Of a DNA stretch of 64,000 nt, positions 24,940 through 35,400 are shown piece after piece. Under the pieces are notes generated by a model. That model had not been told where the DNA came from and searched no databases. It was given only the letters and a program-made list of their open reading frames with translations. The translations under genes were made by a program, and so were the position numbers. Origin of the DNA: Kitasatospora cinereorecta. Its GTDB lineage: Bacteria; Actinomycetota; Actinomycetes; Streptomycetales; Streptomycetaceae. How positions within the stretch are numbered: position 1 is the first letter of the stretch; every line of letters starts with the position of its first letter. The stretch lies in assembly GCF_024172095.1 (NCBI RefSeq), contig NZ_JAMZDX010000009.1, positions 62,001 to 126,000 of the forward strand, written 5' to 3'.

Positions 24940-25989
24940 TTGGACGCGACTTTTCCGAATCGAACACCGCTCACCTGCGGCACGGTCGAACGCCTGCTGT
25001 GCGAGCTCTGGGAGGAGCATTTCGGCCGGCCGGTGTCGCCGTACGACGACTTCTACGAGCTCGGCGGCGACTCGCTGAGCGTGGTGGAGATCGTCACCGC
25101 CGCCCGGCGGCGCGGACTGGCCGTGCGCAGTTCGGCGGCCCTGCGGTACCCGACGCCCGCCCGGCTCGCCGAGCACCTCACCCCGCCGGACCCCGCCGTC
25201 CGGCCCGCCGCGCTGCTCGCCGCCGGGGAGCCCCCGCCCGCGGACACCGCGCCCGGGCCGGTGCCGATCACCGACGGCCGGGCCGCCTTCGACGAGGCCG
25301 AACCGCTGTACGTGGTGCACTCCGACCGGCACACCCGGGCCGAACGCGAGGCGGTGGCCGGCTGGACCGACGGCCGGGCCGCCTTCGGCCTGGCGCTGCC
25401 CGCCGCCGGGACCGCCGGCGTCGAGGCCGTCGCCGAGCACCTGCTCGCCGCGGTGCGCGCCCACCGGCCCCGCGGCCCGTACCGGCTGGCCGGCTTCGAC
25501 CAGGGCGCCGTGGTCGCCCTCGAACTGGCCCGCCGACTGGCCGAGTCGGGCGAGGAGGTCGCCCTGCTGGCGATGGTCGCCCCGCCGCCCGCGGCGCAGC
25601 CGGCCACCGTCGAGGACCTCCTCGACGCCCGGCTCGCCGAACTCGCCGGGCGCCTCGCGCTCACCGGCGACGAGAGCGCGGCGGAGATCCGCGACCGCGC
25701 CCTCGCCGACCACTGGTACGACGAGCGGCTGCGCCCCGAGGAACTGCCGGCGCGCCAGCGCGCCTGGGCCCACCTGGCCCGCTCCGTCCAGCAGTACCCG
25801 TACCCGGCCTACGCGGGCCGGGCCGTCCTGTTCACGGACGGCGAGCACGCCCACCCGGCCGAACGCGCCTGGACCGGCGCCGGGCGGACACCCGACGTCC
25901 ACCGGCTCGACCACGGCCTGCGCTCCCCGCTGGGCGTCATCCGCGACCCGCTGGTGGCCGAGACGACGAGGAAGGCACTCAAGGAATGA
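24940..25989 (+). CDS. PCP-thioesterase didomain protein with Asp at the nucleophile position
   Basis: A 349-residue protein. Residues 15-75 are a peptidyl carrier domain (FYELGGDSLSVVEIV, Ser45). Residues 110-345 follow the alpha/beta-hydrolase TE fold: RGPYRLAGFDQGAVVALELARR gives the nucleophile elbow as G-F-D-Q-G, so Asp187 replaces the Ser or Cys; DHGLRSP near the end keeps the His. An Asp nucleophile is known in epoxide hydrolases and dehalogenases, not in ordinary TEs, so release chemistry may differ or the domain may only bind. TTG 24940 is preferred because GGGACGGAG lies upstream; ATG 24868 is an alternative. Confidence 0.82.
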   Translation: MDATFPNRTPLTCGTVERLLCELWEEHFGRPVSPYDDFYELGGDSLSVVEIVTAARRRGLAVRSSAALRYPTPARLAEHLTPPDPAVRPAALLAAGEPPPADTAPGPVPITDGRAAFDEAEPLYVVHSDRHTRAEREAVAGWTDGRAAFGLALPAAGTAGVEAVAEHLLAAVRAHRPRGPYRLAGFDQGAVVALELARRLAESGEEVALLAMVAPPPAAQPATVEDLLDARLAELAGRLALTGDESAAEIRDRALADHWYDERLRPEELPARQRAWAHLARSVQQYPYPAYAGRAVLFTDGEHAHPAERAWTGAGRTPDVHRLDHGLRSPLGVIRDPLVAETTRKALKE

Positions 25990-26774
25990 ACGGCGCCGCA
26001 CCGACCGCAGCCGCCCGCCCGCCCGCGAGCCGGTGGATCGCCCGGCTGCGCCCCGTCGAGGACGCCCGGCTGCGGCTGCTCTGCTTCCCGCACGTCGGCG
26101 CCGGGGCCGCGGCCTTCCGCCCCTGGCTCGACCACCTGCCGCCCGGCGTCGAGCTGTGCGCGGTCCGCCCGCCCGGCCGGGAGAACCGGCTGCAGGAGGA
26201 GCTGATCACCGACGGGCACGCCCTGCTCGACGCACTGGAGCCGCACGCCGCGCCGCTGCTCGACGTGCCGTTCCTGGTGGTCGGCCACTGCTCCGGCAGC
26301 GTGCCCGCCACCGAGTTCGTCCGCCGCCTGCTCGCCGCCGGCGGCCCGCGGCCGGCCGCCCTGGTGGTCTCCTCCGCCGAGGGGCCCCGGGTGCGCGCCG
26401 TCGAGGACCCGCCGCTGCACCGGCTGCCCCGCGCCGAACTGCTCGCCCGGGTGGTCAAGTACGGCGGCACCGCCGCAGCCGTCCTCGACGACCCCGACCT
26501 GATGGCCGTCCTGGAGCGGATCCTGCGCGCCGACTACCAGCTGGTCGAAACCCTCGCCTACACCCGCGGCGCACCGCTGCCGCTGCCGCTCACCGTCATC
26601 GGCGGCCGCCGGGACGAGTTCGTCGGCGCCGAGGCGATGGCCGCCTGGAGCACCGAGACCGACCGGGAGTTCGCCCTGCACCTGCTGGACGCGGGCCACT
26701 ACATCCTGGCCGAGGCCGGCCCGCTGATCGGGCGGATCGCCCGGCAGCTGCTGGAGCCGGAGGCGGACCGGTGA
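25986..26774 (+). CDS. Type II thioesterase with Cys nucleophile
   Basis: A 262-residue stand-alone thioesterase. FPHVGAGAAAFRPW is the N-terminal oxyanion motif, VVGHCSGSVPATEF is the nucleophile elbow with Cys102 in place of Ser (usual GHSMGA), and GGRRDEFV and LLDAGHYILAE supply Asp and His. Type II TEs clear misprimed carriers; Cys-type TEs are known to catalyse transfer or strained-ring release rather than hydrolysis. ATG overlaps the PCP-TE stop and the next gene overlaps its own stop. Confidence 0.88.
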   Translation: MNGAAPTAAARPPASRWIARLRPVEDARLRLLCFPHVGAGAAAFRPWLDHLPPGVELCAVRPPGRENRLQEELITDGHALLDALEPHAAPLLDVPFLVVGHCSGSVPATEFVRRLLAAGGPRPAALVVSSAEGPRVRAVEDPPLHRLPRAELLARVVKYGGTAAAVLDDPDLMAVLERILRADYQLVETLAYTRGAPLPLPLTVIGGRRDEFVGAEAMAAWSTETDREFALHLLDAGHYILAEAGPLIGRIARQLLEPEADR

Positions 26775-28933
26775 CCGGGGAGGACTTCCGCCTGCCGAGC
26801 GCCTGGCGCCGCACCGACCCCGACCAGCGCCCCGGCGGCCGCACCGAGGTCCACTACGCCGACCTCGCCGCCGCCCTGGAGCTGCTCGGCGACCCGCTCG
26901 CCGTCGCCGCGGCCGCCCACGCCAGGGTGCTGAACACCCTGGTCGAGGAGTCCGCCTTCCGCACCGACCTGCTGCTCGGCGCCGCGCCCGGCGACATCCG
27001 CGCGCTCGACCTGGCCCCCGGCACCGCCCGCACCTGGCGCGCCCTGGTCGCCCACGCCCGCCGCGCCCTGGACGCCCCGGCCCCGCCCGCGGCCGAGCGC
27101 GACCCCGCCCTGCTCGCCGACCGGGTGCTGTTCGCCGCCGAGGCCGCCGTGCTCGACAAGCCGGACACCGCCCGCGGCCACGGGCTGCGGGTCGGCCTCG
27201 CGGACGGCGCGCTCGTCCTGGTCGCCGGCGGCTTCCTCGCCGCCGCCGAACTCGACCGGCTCGCCGCCCTGTACCGCCGGGTGCTGGAGCGGATGGCCGC
27301 CGCGCCCGACGGCGACGCGCTCGCCGCCGTCCTCACCGAGGGCGAGCTCCACGCCGTGCTCCGCCGCTGGGCACTCGGCCGGAGCGTCACCCGGGAGAGC
27401 GCCGACGTCCTCGAACTCTTCCGCCGCCAGGCCGCCCGTACCCCCGACGCCCCCGCCGTCCGCGCCGAGGGCCGCACCACCAGCTACCGCGAACTCGACG
27501 AGCGCTCCACCCGGATCGCCCACCACCTGCTCGCCCGCGGCGCCCGCCCCGAACAGCCCGTCGGCGTCTGCCTGCGCCGCGGCCCCGACCTGCTGCCCGT
27601 CCTGCTCGGCGTCTGGAAGAGCGGCGCGCCCTACCTCCCGCTCGACGCCGACCTGCCCACCGCCCGGCTGCGCCACATGGTCGAGCGGGCCGGCAGCGCG
27701 CTGGTCGTCACCCACACCGAACACCTGCCGGCCCTCGGCGCGTTCGACGGCGTCGGGTACGTCCTGCTGGACCGCGACGGGCCGGCGATCGACGCGCGGC
27801 CCACCGCTCCCGTACAGGTCGAGGTCGGCCCCGCCCACCTGGCGTACGTCATCTACACCTCCGGCTCCACCGGCGAGCCCAAGGGCGTCATGGTGCACCA
27901 CGCGGGCCTGGCCAACTACGTGCTGTGGACGGCGCTGGAGTACGCCGCCCGGGGGACCGGCGGCTCCCCGCACTTCAGCTCGATCGGCTTCGACCTCGGC
28001 GTGCCCAGCCTGTTCACCCCGCTGGTGGTCGGCCAGCGCGTCGACCTGCTGCCCGACCCGCTGGACCCGGCCGACCTCGGGGCGCTGCTCGCCGAGGGCG
28101 GGCCGTACAGCTTCGTCAAGATGACGCCCGGCCACCTCAACATGCTCAGCACCGACCTCGAACCGGAGGAGGCGCACGGCCTGGCCGGCCTGGTGATCGC
28201 GGCCGGCGACGCCTTCCCCGCCGAACTCGCCCGGCGCTGGGGCGACCTGGCCGGCCCCGGCGGCACCCCCGTGGCCACCGAGTACGGCCCGACCGAGATC
28301 ACCGTCGGCAACTCCGGACAGGTCATCACCCGGCTGCCCGACGACGGGCTGATCCCGCTCGGCCTGCCCATCCCCAACACCACCATGTACGTCCTCGACC
28401 ACCGCCTGGAACCCGTCCCGGACGGCGTGCCCGGCGAGGTGTACGTCGGCGGGACCGGCGTCGCCCGCGGCTACCTCGGCGCGCCCGAACTCACCGCCGA
28501 GCGCTTCCGGCCCGACCCGTACGGTGTGCCCGGCGCGCGGCTGTACCGCACCGGCGACCGCGGCCGCTGGCGCGGCGGGCAGCTGGAGTTCCTCGGCCGC
28601 ACCGACCACCAGGTGAAGATCCGCGGCTACCGGGTGGAGCCCGGCGAGGTCCGCGGAGCCCTCCAGCGGCGGCCCCAGATCGGCGAGGCCGTGGTGTTCG
28701 CCTACCCCGGCCCGGGCGGCGCGCAGCGCCTCGCCGCGTTCGTCGTACCGGCCCCCGGCCACACCGTCGACCCCGCCGCGGTCCGCGCCGACCTCGCCCG
28801 GGACCTGCCCGCCTACCTGGTCCCGGCGGACCTCCTCGTGGTGGACGAGATCCCGCTGACGGCCAACGGAAAGGTCGACACCCGCGGGCTGCGCGCCCGC
28901 ATCCCCAGCACCCAGGAGAGCAGGAACCGGTGA
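26771..28933 (+). CDS. NRPS adenylation protein with degenerate C-domain remnant, no PCP
   Basis: A 720-residue protein. Residues 1-215 look like the second half of a C domain without HHxxxDG. Residues 216-710 are a complete A domain: YTSGSTGEPKG (about 361), FDLGVPSLF (407), EYGPTE (504), YRTGDRG, and A10 NGKVD. Pocket residues read by alignment to GrsA are D-L-P-K-I-A-E-V-G-K, close to Asn/Asp-type codes (DLTKxGEVGK), which would also suit beta-ureidoalanine. There is no carrier domain, so it must load a PCP in trans. GTG start overlaps the upstream stop; MbtH follows directly. Confidence 0.88.
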   Translation: MTGEDFRLPSAWRRTDPDQRPGGRTEVHYADLAAALELLGDPLAVAAAAHARVLNTLVEESAFRTDLLLGAAPGDIRALDLAPGTARTWRALVAHARRALDAPAPPAAERDPALLADRVLFAAEAAVLDKPDTARGHGLRVGLADGALVLVAGGFLAAAELDRLAALYRRVLERMAAAPDGDALAAVLTEGELHAVLRRWALGRSVTRESADVLELFRRQAARTPDAPAVRAEGRTTSYRELDERSTRIAHHLLARGARPEQPVGVCLRRGPDLLPVLLGVWKSGAPYLPLDADLPTARLRHMVERAGSALVVTHTEHLPALGAFDGVGYVLLDRDGPAIDARPTAPVQVEVGPAHLAYVIYTSGSTGEPKGVMVHHAGLANYVLWTALEYAARGTGGSPHFSSIGFDLGVPSLFTPLVVGQRVDLLPDPLDPADLGALLAEGGPYSFVKMTPGHLNMLSTDLEPEEAHGLAGLVIAAGDAFPAELARRWGDLAGPGGTPVATEYGPTEITVGNSGQVITRLPDDGLIPLGLPIPNTTMYVLDHRLEPVPDGVPGEVYVGGTGVARGYLGAPELTAERFRPDPYGVPGARLYRTGDRGRWRGGQLEFLGRTDHQVKIRGYRVEPGEVRGALQRRPQIGEAVVFAYPGPGGAQRLAAFVVPAPGHTVDPAAVRADLARDLPAYLVPADLLVVDEIPLTANGKVDTRGLRARIPSTQESRNR

Positions 28934-29127
28934 GCGAGACGGACACGGACACGGCGTACCACGTCGTCGTCAACGACGAGGAGCAGTACTCGATCTGGGA
29001 GGCGGACCGGGAGCCCCCGGCCGGCTGGCGCACCGTCGGACCGGCCGCCGGCCGGCCCCAGTGCCTGGCGCGGATCGCCGCCCTGTGGACCGACATGCGG
29101 CCCGCCTCCGTCCGGGGTGAGCGATGA
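28930..29127 (+). CDS. MbtH-like protein
   Basis: A 65-residue MbtH-family chaperone: VVVNDEEQYSIWEADREPPAGW, and the C-terminal tryptophan motif LWTDMRPAS. It binds A domains and is needed for solubility or activity of many actinobacterial NRPSs. Overlaps both neighbours by four bases and stands between the two functional A-domain genes, so it may serve both. Confidence 0.95.
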   Translation: MSETDTDTAYHVVVNDEEQYSIWEADREPPAGWRTVGPAAGRPQCLARIAALWTDMRPASVRGER

Positions 29128-32100
29128 ACGCCCTGCTGCCCGACCTGTTCCTGCAGCGCGTCCGGGAGCACCCCGAGGCGCCCGCCGTGGTCTTCGCCGG
29201 CGGCGAGGTCAGCTACCGCGAACTGGAGCGCTCGGCGCGGCGGATCGCCGGCGCGCTGGCCGCCCGCGGCGTCCGGCGCGAATCGGTGGTCGCCGTCCGG
29301 GTGGCCCCCGGGCCCGACCTGGTGGCCACCCTGCTCGGCATCTGGCTCGCCGGCGGCTGCTACCTGCCGCTCGACCCGCACGCCCCCGCCGCCCGGCAGC
29401 GCCAGGTCCTCGCCGCGGCCGGCGCCCGGCTGGCCGTGGTGGACACCGACGCCGACCTCGGCCCGGACACGGCGGCCCACACCACCGCCCACACCGTCAC
29501 CGGACTGCTCGCGGCCGGAGACCCGGCCACCCCCGCCGTCGCCGCCGGCGAGCGGCAGGCCGCCTACCTGATCTTCACCTCCGGCTCCACCGGCACCCCC
29601 AAGGGCGTGGTCATCGAGCACGCCGGCATCGCCAACCGGGTGCGCTGGGGCGTCCGCGCCCTGTGGCTGACCCCCGAGGACCGGGTCCTGCAGAAGACCC
29701 CGCTGACCTTCGACGCGGCCGGCTGGGAGATCTTCGGCCCGCTGATCTGCGGGGCGCCGGTCACCTTCGGCCGACCCGACGCCGGACGCGACGCCGCCGA
29801 GCTGATCGCCTCGATCCGCGAGCAGCAGGCCACCGTCGTCCAGGTGGTGCCCACCATGCTGCGGCTGCTGGTCGCCGAACCCGACCTCGCCTCCTGCAAG
29901 ACCCTGCGTACCGTCTGCTCGGCGGGCGAACCCCTCCACGCCGAACTGTGCCGGAGCGTGCTGGACCGGCTCGACGTCGAGATCTGGAACACCTACGGGC
30001 CCACCGAGTGCTCCATCGACGCCCTCGCCCACCGCCACGACCCGGCCCAGCTCACCGGCGCCGTCCCGATCGGCCGGCCCGTCGACGGCGCCCGCGTCCG
30101 CACCCTGCCCACCGCGGACGGCGGCGAGGAGCTGTGCCTGGCCGGCCCGCAGGTCGCCCGCGGCTACCACGGCGACCCCGTTCGCACCGCCGAACGTTTC
30201 GTCCCCGACCCCGACGGGCCGCCCGGTTCCCGGATGTACCGCACCGGCGACCTGGTCACCCGCGGCCCCGGCGGGACGCTGGAGTACCTCGGCCGGGCCG
30301 ACGCCCAGGTCAAGGTCAACGGCGTCCGGATCGAACCCGGCGAGGTCGAGGCCGCCCTGACGGCACACCCCGAGGTGGTCGAGGCCGCCGTCAAGGCCGT
30401 CCACGGCCCGGACGGGCCCGACGGACCCGACGGCACGCGGCGGCTGGCGGCCTGGGTGGTCACCACCCGGCCCGGCGCGGCCGACGCACTCACCGCCCAC
30501 CTGCGCGAGCTCCTCCCGCCCGCGCTCGTCCCCGCCCTGGTCACCGAGGTCGCCACCCTGCCCCGCACCAGCAGCGGCAAGACCGACCGCAACCGGCTCC
30601 CCGAACCCGACTGGTCGGTGGCACCGAGCGCTGCCTCCGAGGCACACGGCCCCGAGCAGCGGATCGTGCTCGCCGCCTGGCGCCACCTGCTCGACGCCGA
30701 GGAGATCGGCCTCGACGACGACTTCTTCCGCCTCGGCGGCCACTCCCTGATGCTGACCCGCCTCGCCGCCGCCCTCACCCGGGCCTCCGGCCTGGAGGTC
30801 TCCCTCGGCGACCTCAACTCCGCCACCACCGCCCGGGAGCAGGCCCGCGTCCTCGCCCGCGCCTCGGCCGCCCGCCCGATCGATCCGCTCCCCGCCGGCG
30901 CACGTCTGCCGCTCTCCCACGCCCAGGAGCGGTTCTGGGTCCTCGACCGGGTCGACCCGCGCAGCCGCGAGTACCTGCTGCCGATCCTGGTGTGGCTGCC
31001 CGCCGACACCGCCCCGGCCGTGGTCGAACGGGCACTCGCCCGCCTGGTGGCCCGCCACGACGTGCTGCGCAGCCGGTACGTGATGGACGGCCAAGGGCTC
31101 GCCGCCGTCGTCGAGCCCACCGACCGCGTCGCCGTCCCGCTGCACACCGTCGACACCACCCCCGACCGGGTCGCCGACATCCTCGCCGAACAGCTCGGCG
31201 AGGGCTTCGACCTGGCCGCCGCGCCGCTGCTGCGCGCCGCCCTGGTCCGCGACGGCGGCAGCGAACAGCTGCTGGTCCTGGTCTGCCACCACATCGTCGG
31301 CGACGGCTGGTCCTCCCACCTGATCGAGGAGGAGCTGCGCGCGGACGTGGCCGCCCTCGGCGCAGGCCGCGAGCCCGAGCGCCCGGCCGTGCCCCTGCGC
31401 TACGCCGACGCCGCCGCCTGGCAGCGCGCCGAGCTCACCGAGGAGCTGCTGGCCGACCAGCTCGCCTACTGGCGCGAGACCCTGGCCGGGCTGCCCGGAC
31501 TCGACCTCCCCGGCATCCGCGAGCGCGCCCCGCAGCGGCGCATCGACGGCGCCGGCGTCGTGGTCGACCTGCCCGCACCGGCCGTCGGCGCACTGATCGC
31601 CCTCGGCCGCCGCACCGGCGCCACCCCGTACGTGGTGCTGCTCACCCTGTGGACCGTCGCCCTCGCCCGGGCCGCCGGGCAGTGGGACTTCGGCGTCGGC
31701 TCCCCGCACGCCGGCCGGACCCGGCCCGAACTGCACGGCCTGGTCGGCCTCTTCCTCAACACCGTGGTGCTGCGGCCCCGGCTCACGCCGGAGCTGACCT
31801 TCACCGAGGCGGTCGCCGCCGTGGAGCAGACCTGCCGGGAGGCCTTCGCCCGGCACGCCGCCCCCTTCGAAGCGGTGGCCGAGGCGGTCGCCCCGGCCCG
31901 CGACCTCTCCCGCACCCCGCTGTTCCAGAACCTGTTCGCGCTGACCGGCGACGACACCATCGGCCAGGTCCCGAGCGAACGCGACCTGGAACTGCTCGGC
32001 CGGGCCTGGCGGGTCGCCCGCACCGACCTCGCCCTCACCCTGTGGCCGGAGCCGGACGGCGGCTACCGCGGCGCCCTGGAGTACGCCACCGCGCTCTACG

Positions 32101-32492
32101 GCGAGGAGACCGCCCGCATGCTTGCCCAGCACCTGCACACCCTGGCCGAACACTTCGCCGCCGAGCCGGAGTCGGCGATCGGCGAGCCGGTCGACGTCGC
32201 GGAGGAGAACGGTGCCGGTGAACGGCTGGAGACCGTTCTCGGCTTCGTCCGCGAGCTGCTGGAACAGCCCGAACTAGGCCCCGACGACGACTTCATGGCC
32301 CGCGGCGGCAGCTCCCTGCTGGCCGCCCGCCTGCTGTGGAACGTCCAGACCGCCCTCGGGGTGGAGGTGTCGATGCGCTCCTTCTTCGACGCGCCGACCG
32401 CCGCCCACCTCGCCCGCGAGGTCGAGGACCTGCTGCGCGCCGAACCCGCCGCCACCGCCCCGCACCCCGAACCGACCGGGAAGGACGCCTGA
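29124..32492 (+). CDS. NRPS, A-PCP-C-PCP
   Basis: A 1122-residue NRPS. A domain, residues 5-490: FTSGSTGTPKG (153), FDAAGWEIF (196), TYGPTE (291), YRTGD, A10 SSGKTD. Pocket code by GrsA alignment is D-A-W-Q-C-A-T-I-D-K; the DAWQ....IDK frame recalls some Gln codes, but I do not assign a substrate. PCP1 has FRLGGHSLML (about 540); C domain 590-1020 has HHIVGDGWS (about 723); PCP2 has MARGGSSLLAAR (about 1055). The second PCP has no A domain of its own. A GPD repeat lies near residue 430. Overlaps MbtH by four bases and the next gene by one. Confidence 0.93.
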   Translation: MNALLPDLFLQRVREHPEAPAVVFAGGEVSYRELERSARRIAGALAARGVRRESVVAVRVAPGPDLVATLLGIWLAGGCYLPLDPHAPAARQRQVLAAAGARLAVVDTDADLGPDTAAHTTAHTVTGLLAAGDPATPAVAAGERQAAYLIFTSGSTGTPKGVVIEHAGIANRVRWGVRALWLTPEDRVLQKTPLTFDAAGWEIFGPLICGAPVTFGRPDAGRDAAELIASIREQQATVVQVVPTMLRLLVAEPDLASCKTLRTVCSAGEPLHAELCRSVLDRLDVEIWNTYGPTECSIDALAHRHDPAQLTGAVPIGRPVDGARVRTLPTADGGEELCLAGPQVARGYHGDPVRTAERFVPDPDGPPGSRMYRTGDLVTRGPGGTLEYLGRADAQVKVNGVRIEPGEVEAALTAHPEVVEAAVKAVHGPDGPDGPDGTRRLAAWVVTTRPGAADALTAHLRELLPPALVPALVTEVATLPRTSSGKTDRNRLPEPDWSVAPSAASEAHGPEQRIVLAAWRHLLDAEEIGLDDDFFRLGGHSLMLTRLAAALTRASGLEVSLGDLNSATTAREQARVLARASAARPIDPLPAGARLPLSHAQERFWVLDRVDPRSREYLLPILVWLPADTAPAVVERALARLVARHDVLRSRYVMDGQGLAAVVEPTDRVAVPLHTVDTTPDRVADILAEQLGEGFDLAAAPLLRAALVRDGGSEQLLVLVCHHIVGDGWSSHLIEEELRADVAALGAGREPERPAVPLRYADAAAWQRAELTEELLADQLAYWRETLAGLPGLDLPGIRERAPQRRIDGAGVVVDLPAPAVGALIALGRRTGATPYVVLLTLWTVALARAAGQWDFGVGSPHAGRTRPELHGLVGLFLNTVVLRPRLTPELTFTEAVAAVEQTCREAFARHAAPFEAVAEAVAPARDLSRTPLFQNLFALTGDDTIGQVPSERDLELLGRAWRVARTDLALTLWPEPDGGYRGALEYATALYGEETARMLAQHLHTLAEHFAAEPESAIGEPVDVAEENGAGERLETVLGFVRELLEQPELGPDDDFMARGGSSLLAARLLWNVQTALGVEVSMRSFFDAPTAAHLAREVEDLLRAEPAATAPHPEPTGKDA

Positions 32493-35400
32493 TGGTGACC
32501 GCACCGCCGAACCCGCCGCGCACGCCCGCCCGGGCGGACCGCAGCGCACCGCTGCCGCTCTCCTCCGGCCAGCAGCAGATGTGGCTGCTCCACCAGCTCG
32601 CCCCGGGCGGCCGCGCCTACCTGATGAGCTGGACGCTCCGGCTGACCGGCGCGCTCGACGTCGAGGCGCTGCGCCGGGCCTGGGAGCGGATCACCGAGCG
32701 GCACGAGATCCTGCGCACCCGCTACGAGCAGCCCGGCGACATACCCCGCCAACTCGTCGACCCGCCGGGCCCGTTCGCCCTGCGGATGATCGACCTCGGC
32801 GGCGAGCCCGCCGAGCGGCGCGAGCAGCGGGCCGAGCAGGTCGCCGACTGGGAGCGCCGCCGCCCCTTCGACCTCACCCGCCACCACCCGGTCCGGGTCA
32901 GCCTCATCCGGACCGGCCCCGAGCAGCACCTGATGGTGGTCACCGTCCACCACATCGCCTGCGACGACGACTCCTACCGGATCATCGCCGCCGAACTGGC
33001 GGCGTGCTACGCCGAGGCGCTCACCGGCACCCCGGCCGCTCTCGCCGAACCTGCCGTCCAGTACGCCGACTTCGCCGCCGTCGAGCACGCCCGCAGCACC
33101 GGCGGCGCGCTCCGCGCCCACCTCGACCACTGGCGCGACACGCTCGCCGACGCGCCCGAGGTCCCGCTCCCGCTGGACCGGCCGCACGGCGCCGCCGCCC
33201 GCCCCGAGCGGCGGGCCGGCCTGGTCGAACTCACCATCCGGCCGGAGACCGCCGAGGGCGTCCTCGCCCTCGCCGCCGCCCACCGGGCGACCCCGTTCAT
33301 GGTGCTGCTCGCCGCCTACCACGTGATGATCGGCCGCCTCACCGGCAACCGCGACGTCACCATCGGCATGCCGGTCTCCACCCGTACCCCCGACCTGGAC
33401 GGACTGCTCGGCTACCTGGTCAATACCGTCGTCGTCCGCTCCCGGCGGGCTGACGGCGACAGCTTCGCCGACCTGGTCGGGCAGATCCGCGGCGGCGTCC
33501 TGGACGCCTTCGACCACCGCTTCGTCCCCTTCGAGCGGGTCGTCGACGAGGTCCGGCCGGCCCGCGGGCCGGGCGCCAATCCGCTGTTCCAGGCCGCCTT
33601 CGACATGGAACAGGCCGACGAGGACGGCGCCTTCGAGCTGACCGGCCTGCGGATCGAACGGCTCGGCCCGACCGTCGCCCCGGACGCCAAGTTCGACCTC
33701 AACCTGCACGTCGCCGCGGCCGCCGGCCGCGGGCTGTTCGCCCGGCTCGAGTACGACACCGCCGTCATCGACGAGGCGAGCGCGCGGACCTGGGCCGCCG
33801 AGTGGGCCGAACTGCTGGACGACCTGATCCGGCACCCCGGCGCGCCGATCGCCGACGGCGCCCCGCGGGCCGCCGCGCCGGCGGCCGACCAGGTGCCGCA
33901 CCAGCGGACGGCCGGCGCCTCGCCCGCCGCCGACCTCACCGGGGCGATGCACGACATCTGGGCCGAGGTCCTGGAACTCGACCGGATCGGCCACCAGGAG
34001 AACTTCTTCGACGTCGGCGGCGACTCGCTGCGCGCCGTCGCCCTGGCCGCCCGGCTGCGGGTGGAGGGCCTGGAGGTGTCGGCCGCCGACGTCTTCGCCC
34101 ACCAGAGCATCGAGGAACTGGCTGCGTGGTGCGCCGAGCAGACCGCCGCCCCTGGCGCGGCCGAACTGCCCGCCGCCGTCGCCCCGTACGCGCTGATCGA
34201 CGACCGGGACCGCGCCGCCCTGCCCGAGGACGTGGTCGACGCCTACCCGCTGACCGCGACCCAACTCGGCATGATCATCGAGCTGAGGGCCAGGCCCGAC
34301 GTCAACACCTACCAGGACACCACCTCCTACCTGGTCCGCGACGAGGAACCGGTGGACGCCGCCGCCCTCCAGCAGGCCACCCAGCTGGTCGTCGACCGGC
34401 ACGAGGTGCTGCGCACCAGCTTCGACCTCAACCGGTACTCCGTGCCGCTGCAACTGGTCCACCGGGCCGCCCCGATCACCGTCGGGGTGAGCGCCCACGG
34501 CGTCCTCGGCGCCGGGGGCTGGCGGCCCGCCCTGGAGGAGTACGCCGCCCACGAGCGCCGCAACCCGATGGCCATCACCGGCGCCCCGCTGATCCGGGTC
34601 CACGCGCACACCGCCGAGGACGCCAAGGAGTGGTGGATCACCATCACCGAGTGCCACCCGATCCTCGAGGGCTTCAGCTTCCACACCATGCTGATGGAAA
34701 TCCTCACCGGCTACCGGGAACTGCGCGCCGGCCGCACGCCCGCCGAACCCGAGCCCGTCCCCTTCCGGTACGCCGACTACGTCGCCGCCGAGGCGGCCGC
34801 CCGCGAGTCCCAGGAGGACCGCGCGTACTGGCGCGGCGTCGTCCAGGGCCGCAGCGACACCACCCTGCCCGCCTCCTGGCAGGGCGACCGGACCCTCGCC
34901 CGCGAGCGCTACCAGCACATGCTGGACTTCCGCGACCTGGAGGACGACCTGCGCCGGCTCGCCAGCGAGACCGGTACCTCGATGAAGGCCGTCCTGCTGG
35001 CCGCGCACCTGAAGGTGATGAGCGCGGTCGTCGCCGGCGAGGACTTCTACACCGGCCTGGTCTGCGACGCCCGCCCCGAGGCCGTCGGCGCCGACCGCGT
35101 CCTCGGCATGTACCTCAACACCCTGCCGTTCGCCATGCCCACCGGCGCCCGCACCTGGGGCGAGCTGGTCAGGGCGGTCTACGACGGCCTGACCGAGCTG
35201 TGGCCGCACCGGGTCTTCCCGATGCAGGTCGTCCAGCAGGAGTTCGGCCCCGGCGGGCGGCTGCTGGACGTGTTCTTCAACTACCTCGACTTCCGGCAGG
35301 TCGACCAGAGCTGGTTCGACTGGGACGCCACGTACAACGACAACGACAACGAGTTCGCGCTGCACGTCTTCACCATCTCCGGCATCCTCAAGGTCAACAC

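Noticed and set aside
28491..32153. A 1220-codon open frame on the minus strand through the NRPS genes
   Set aside because: It is the antisense shadow of the A-PCP-C-PCP gene: low-complexity Gly/Ala/Arg/Val sequence without motifs, a GC-skew artefact.
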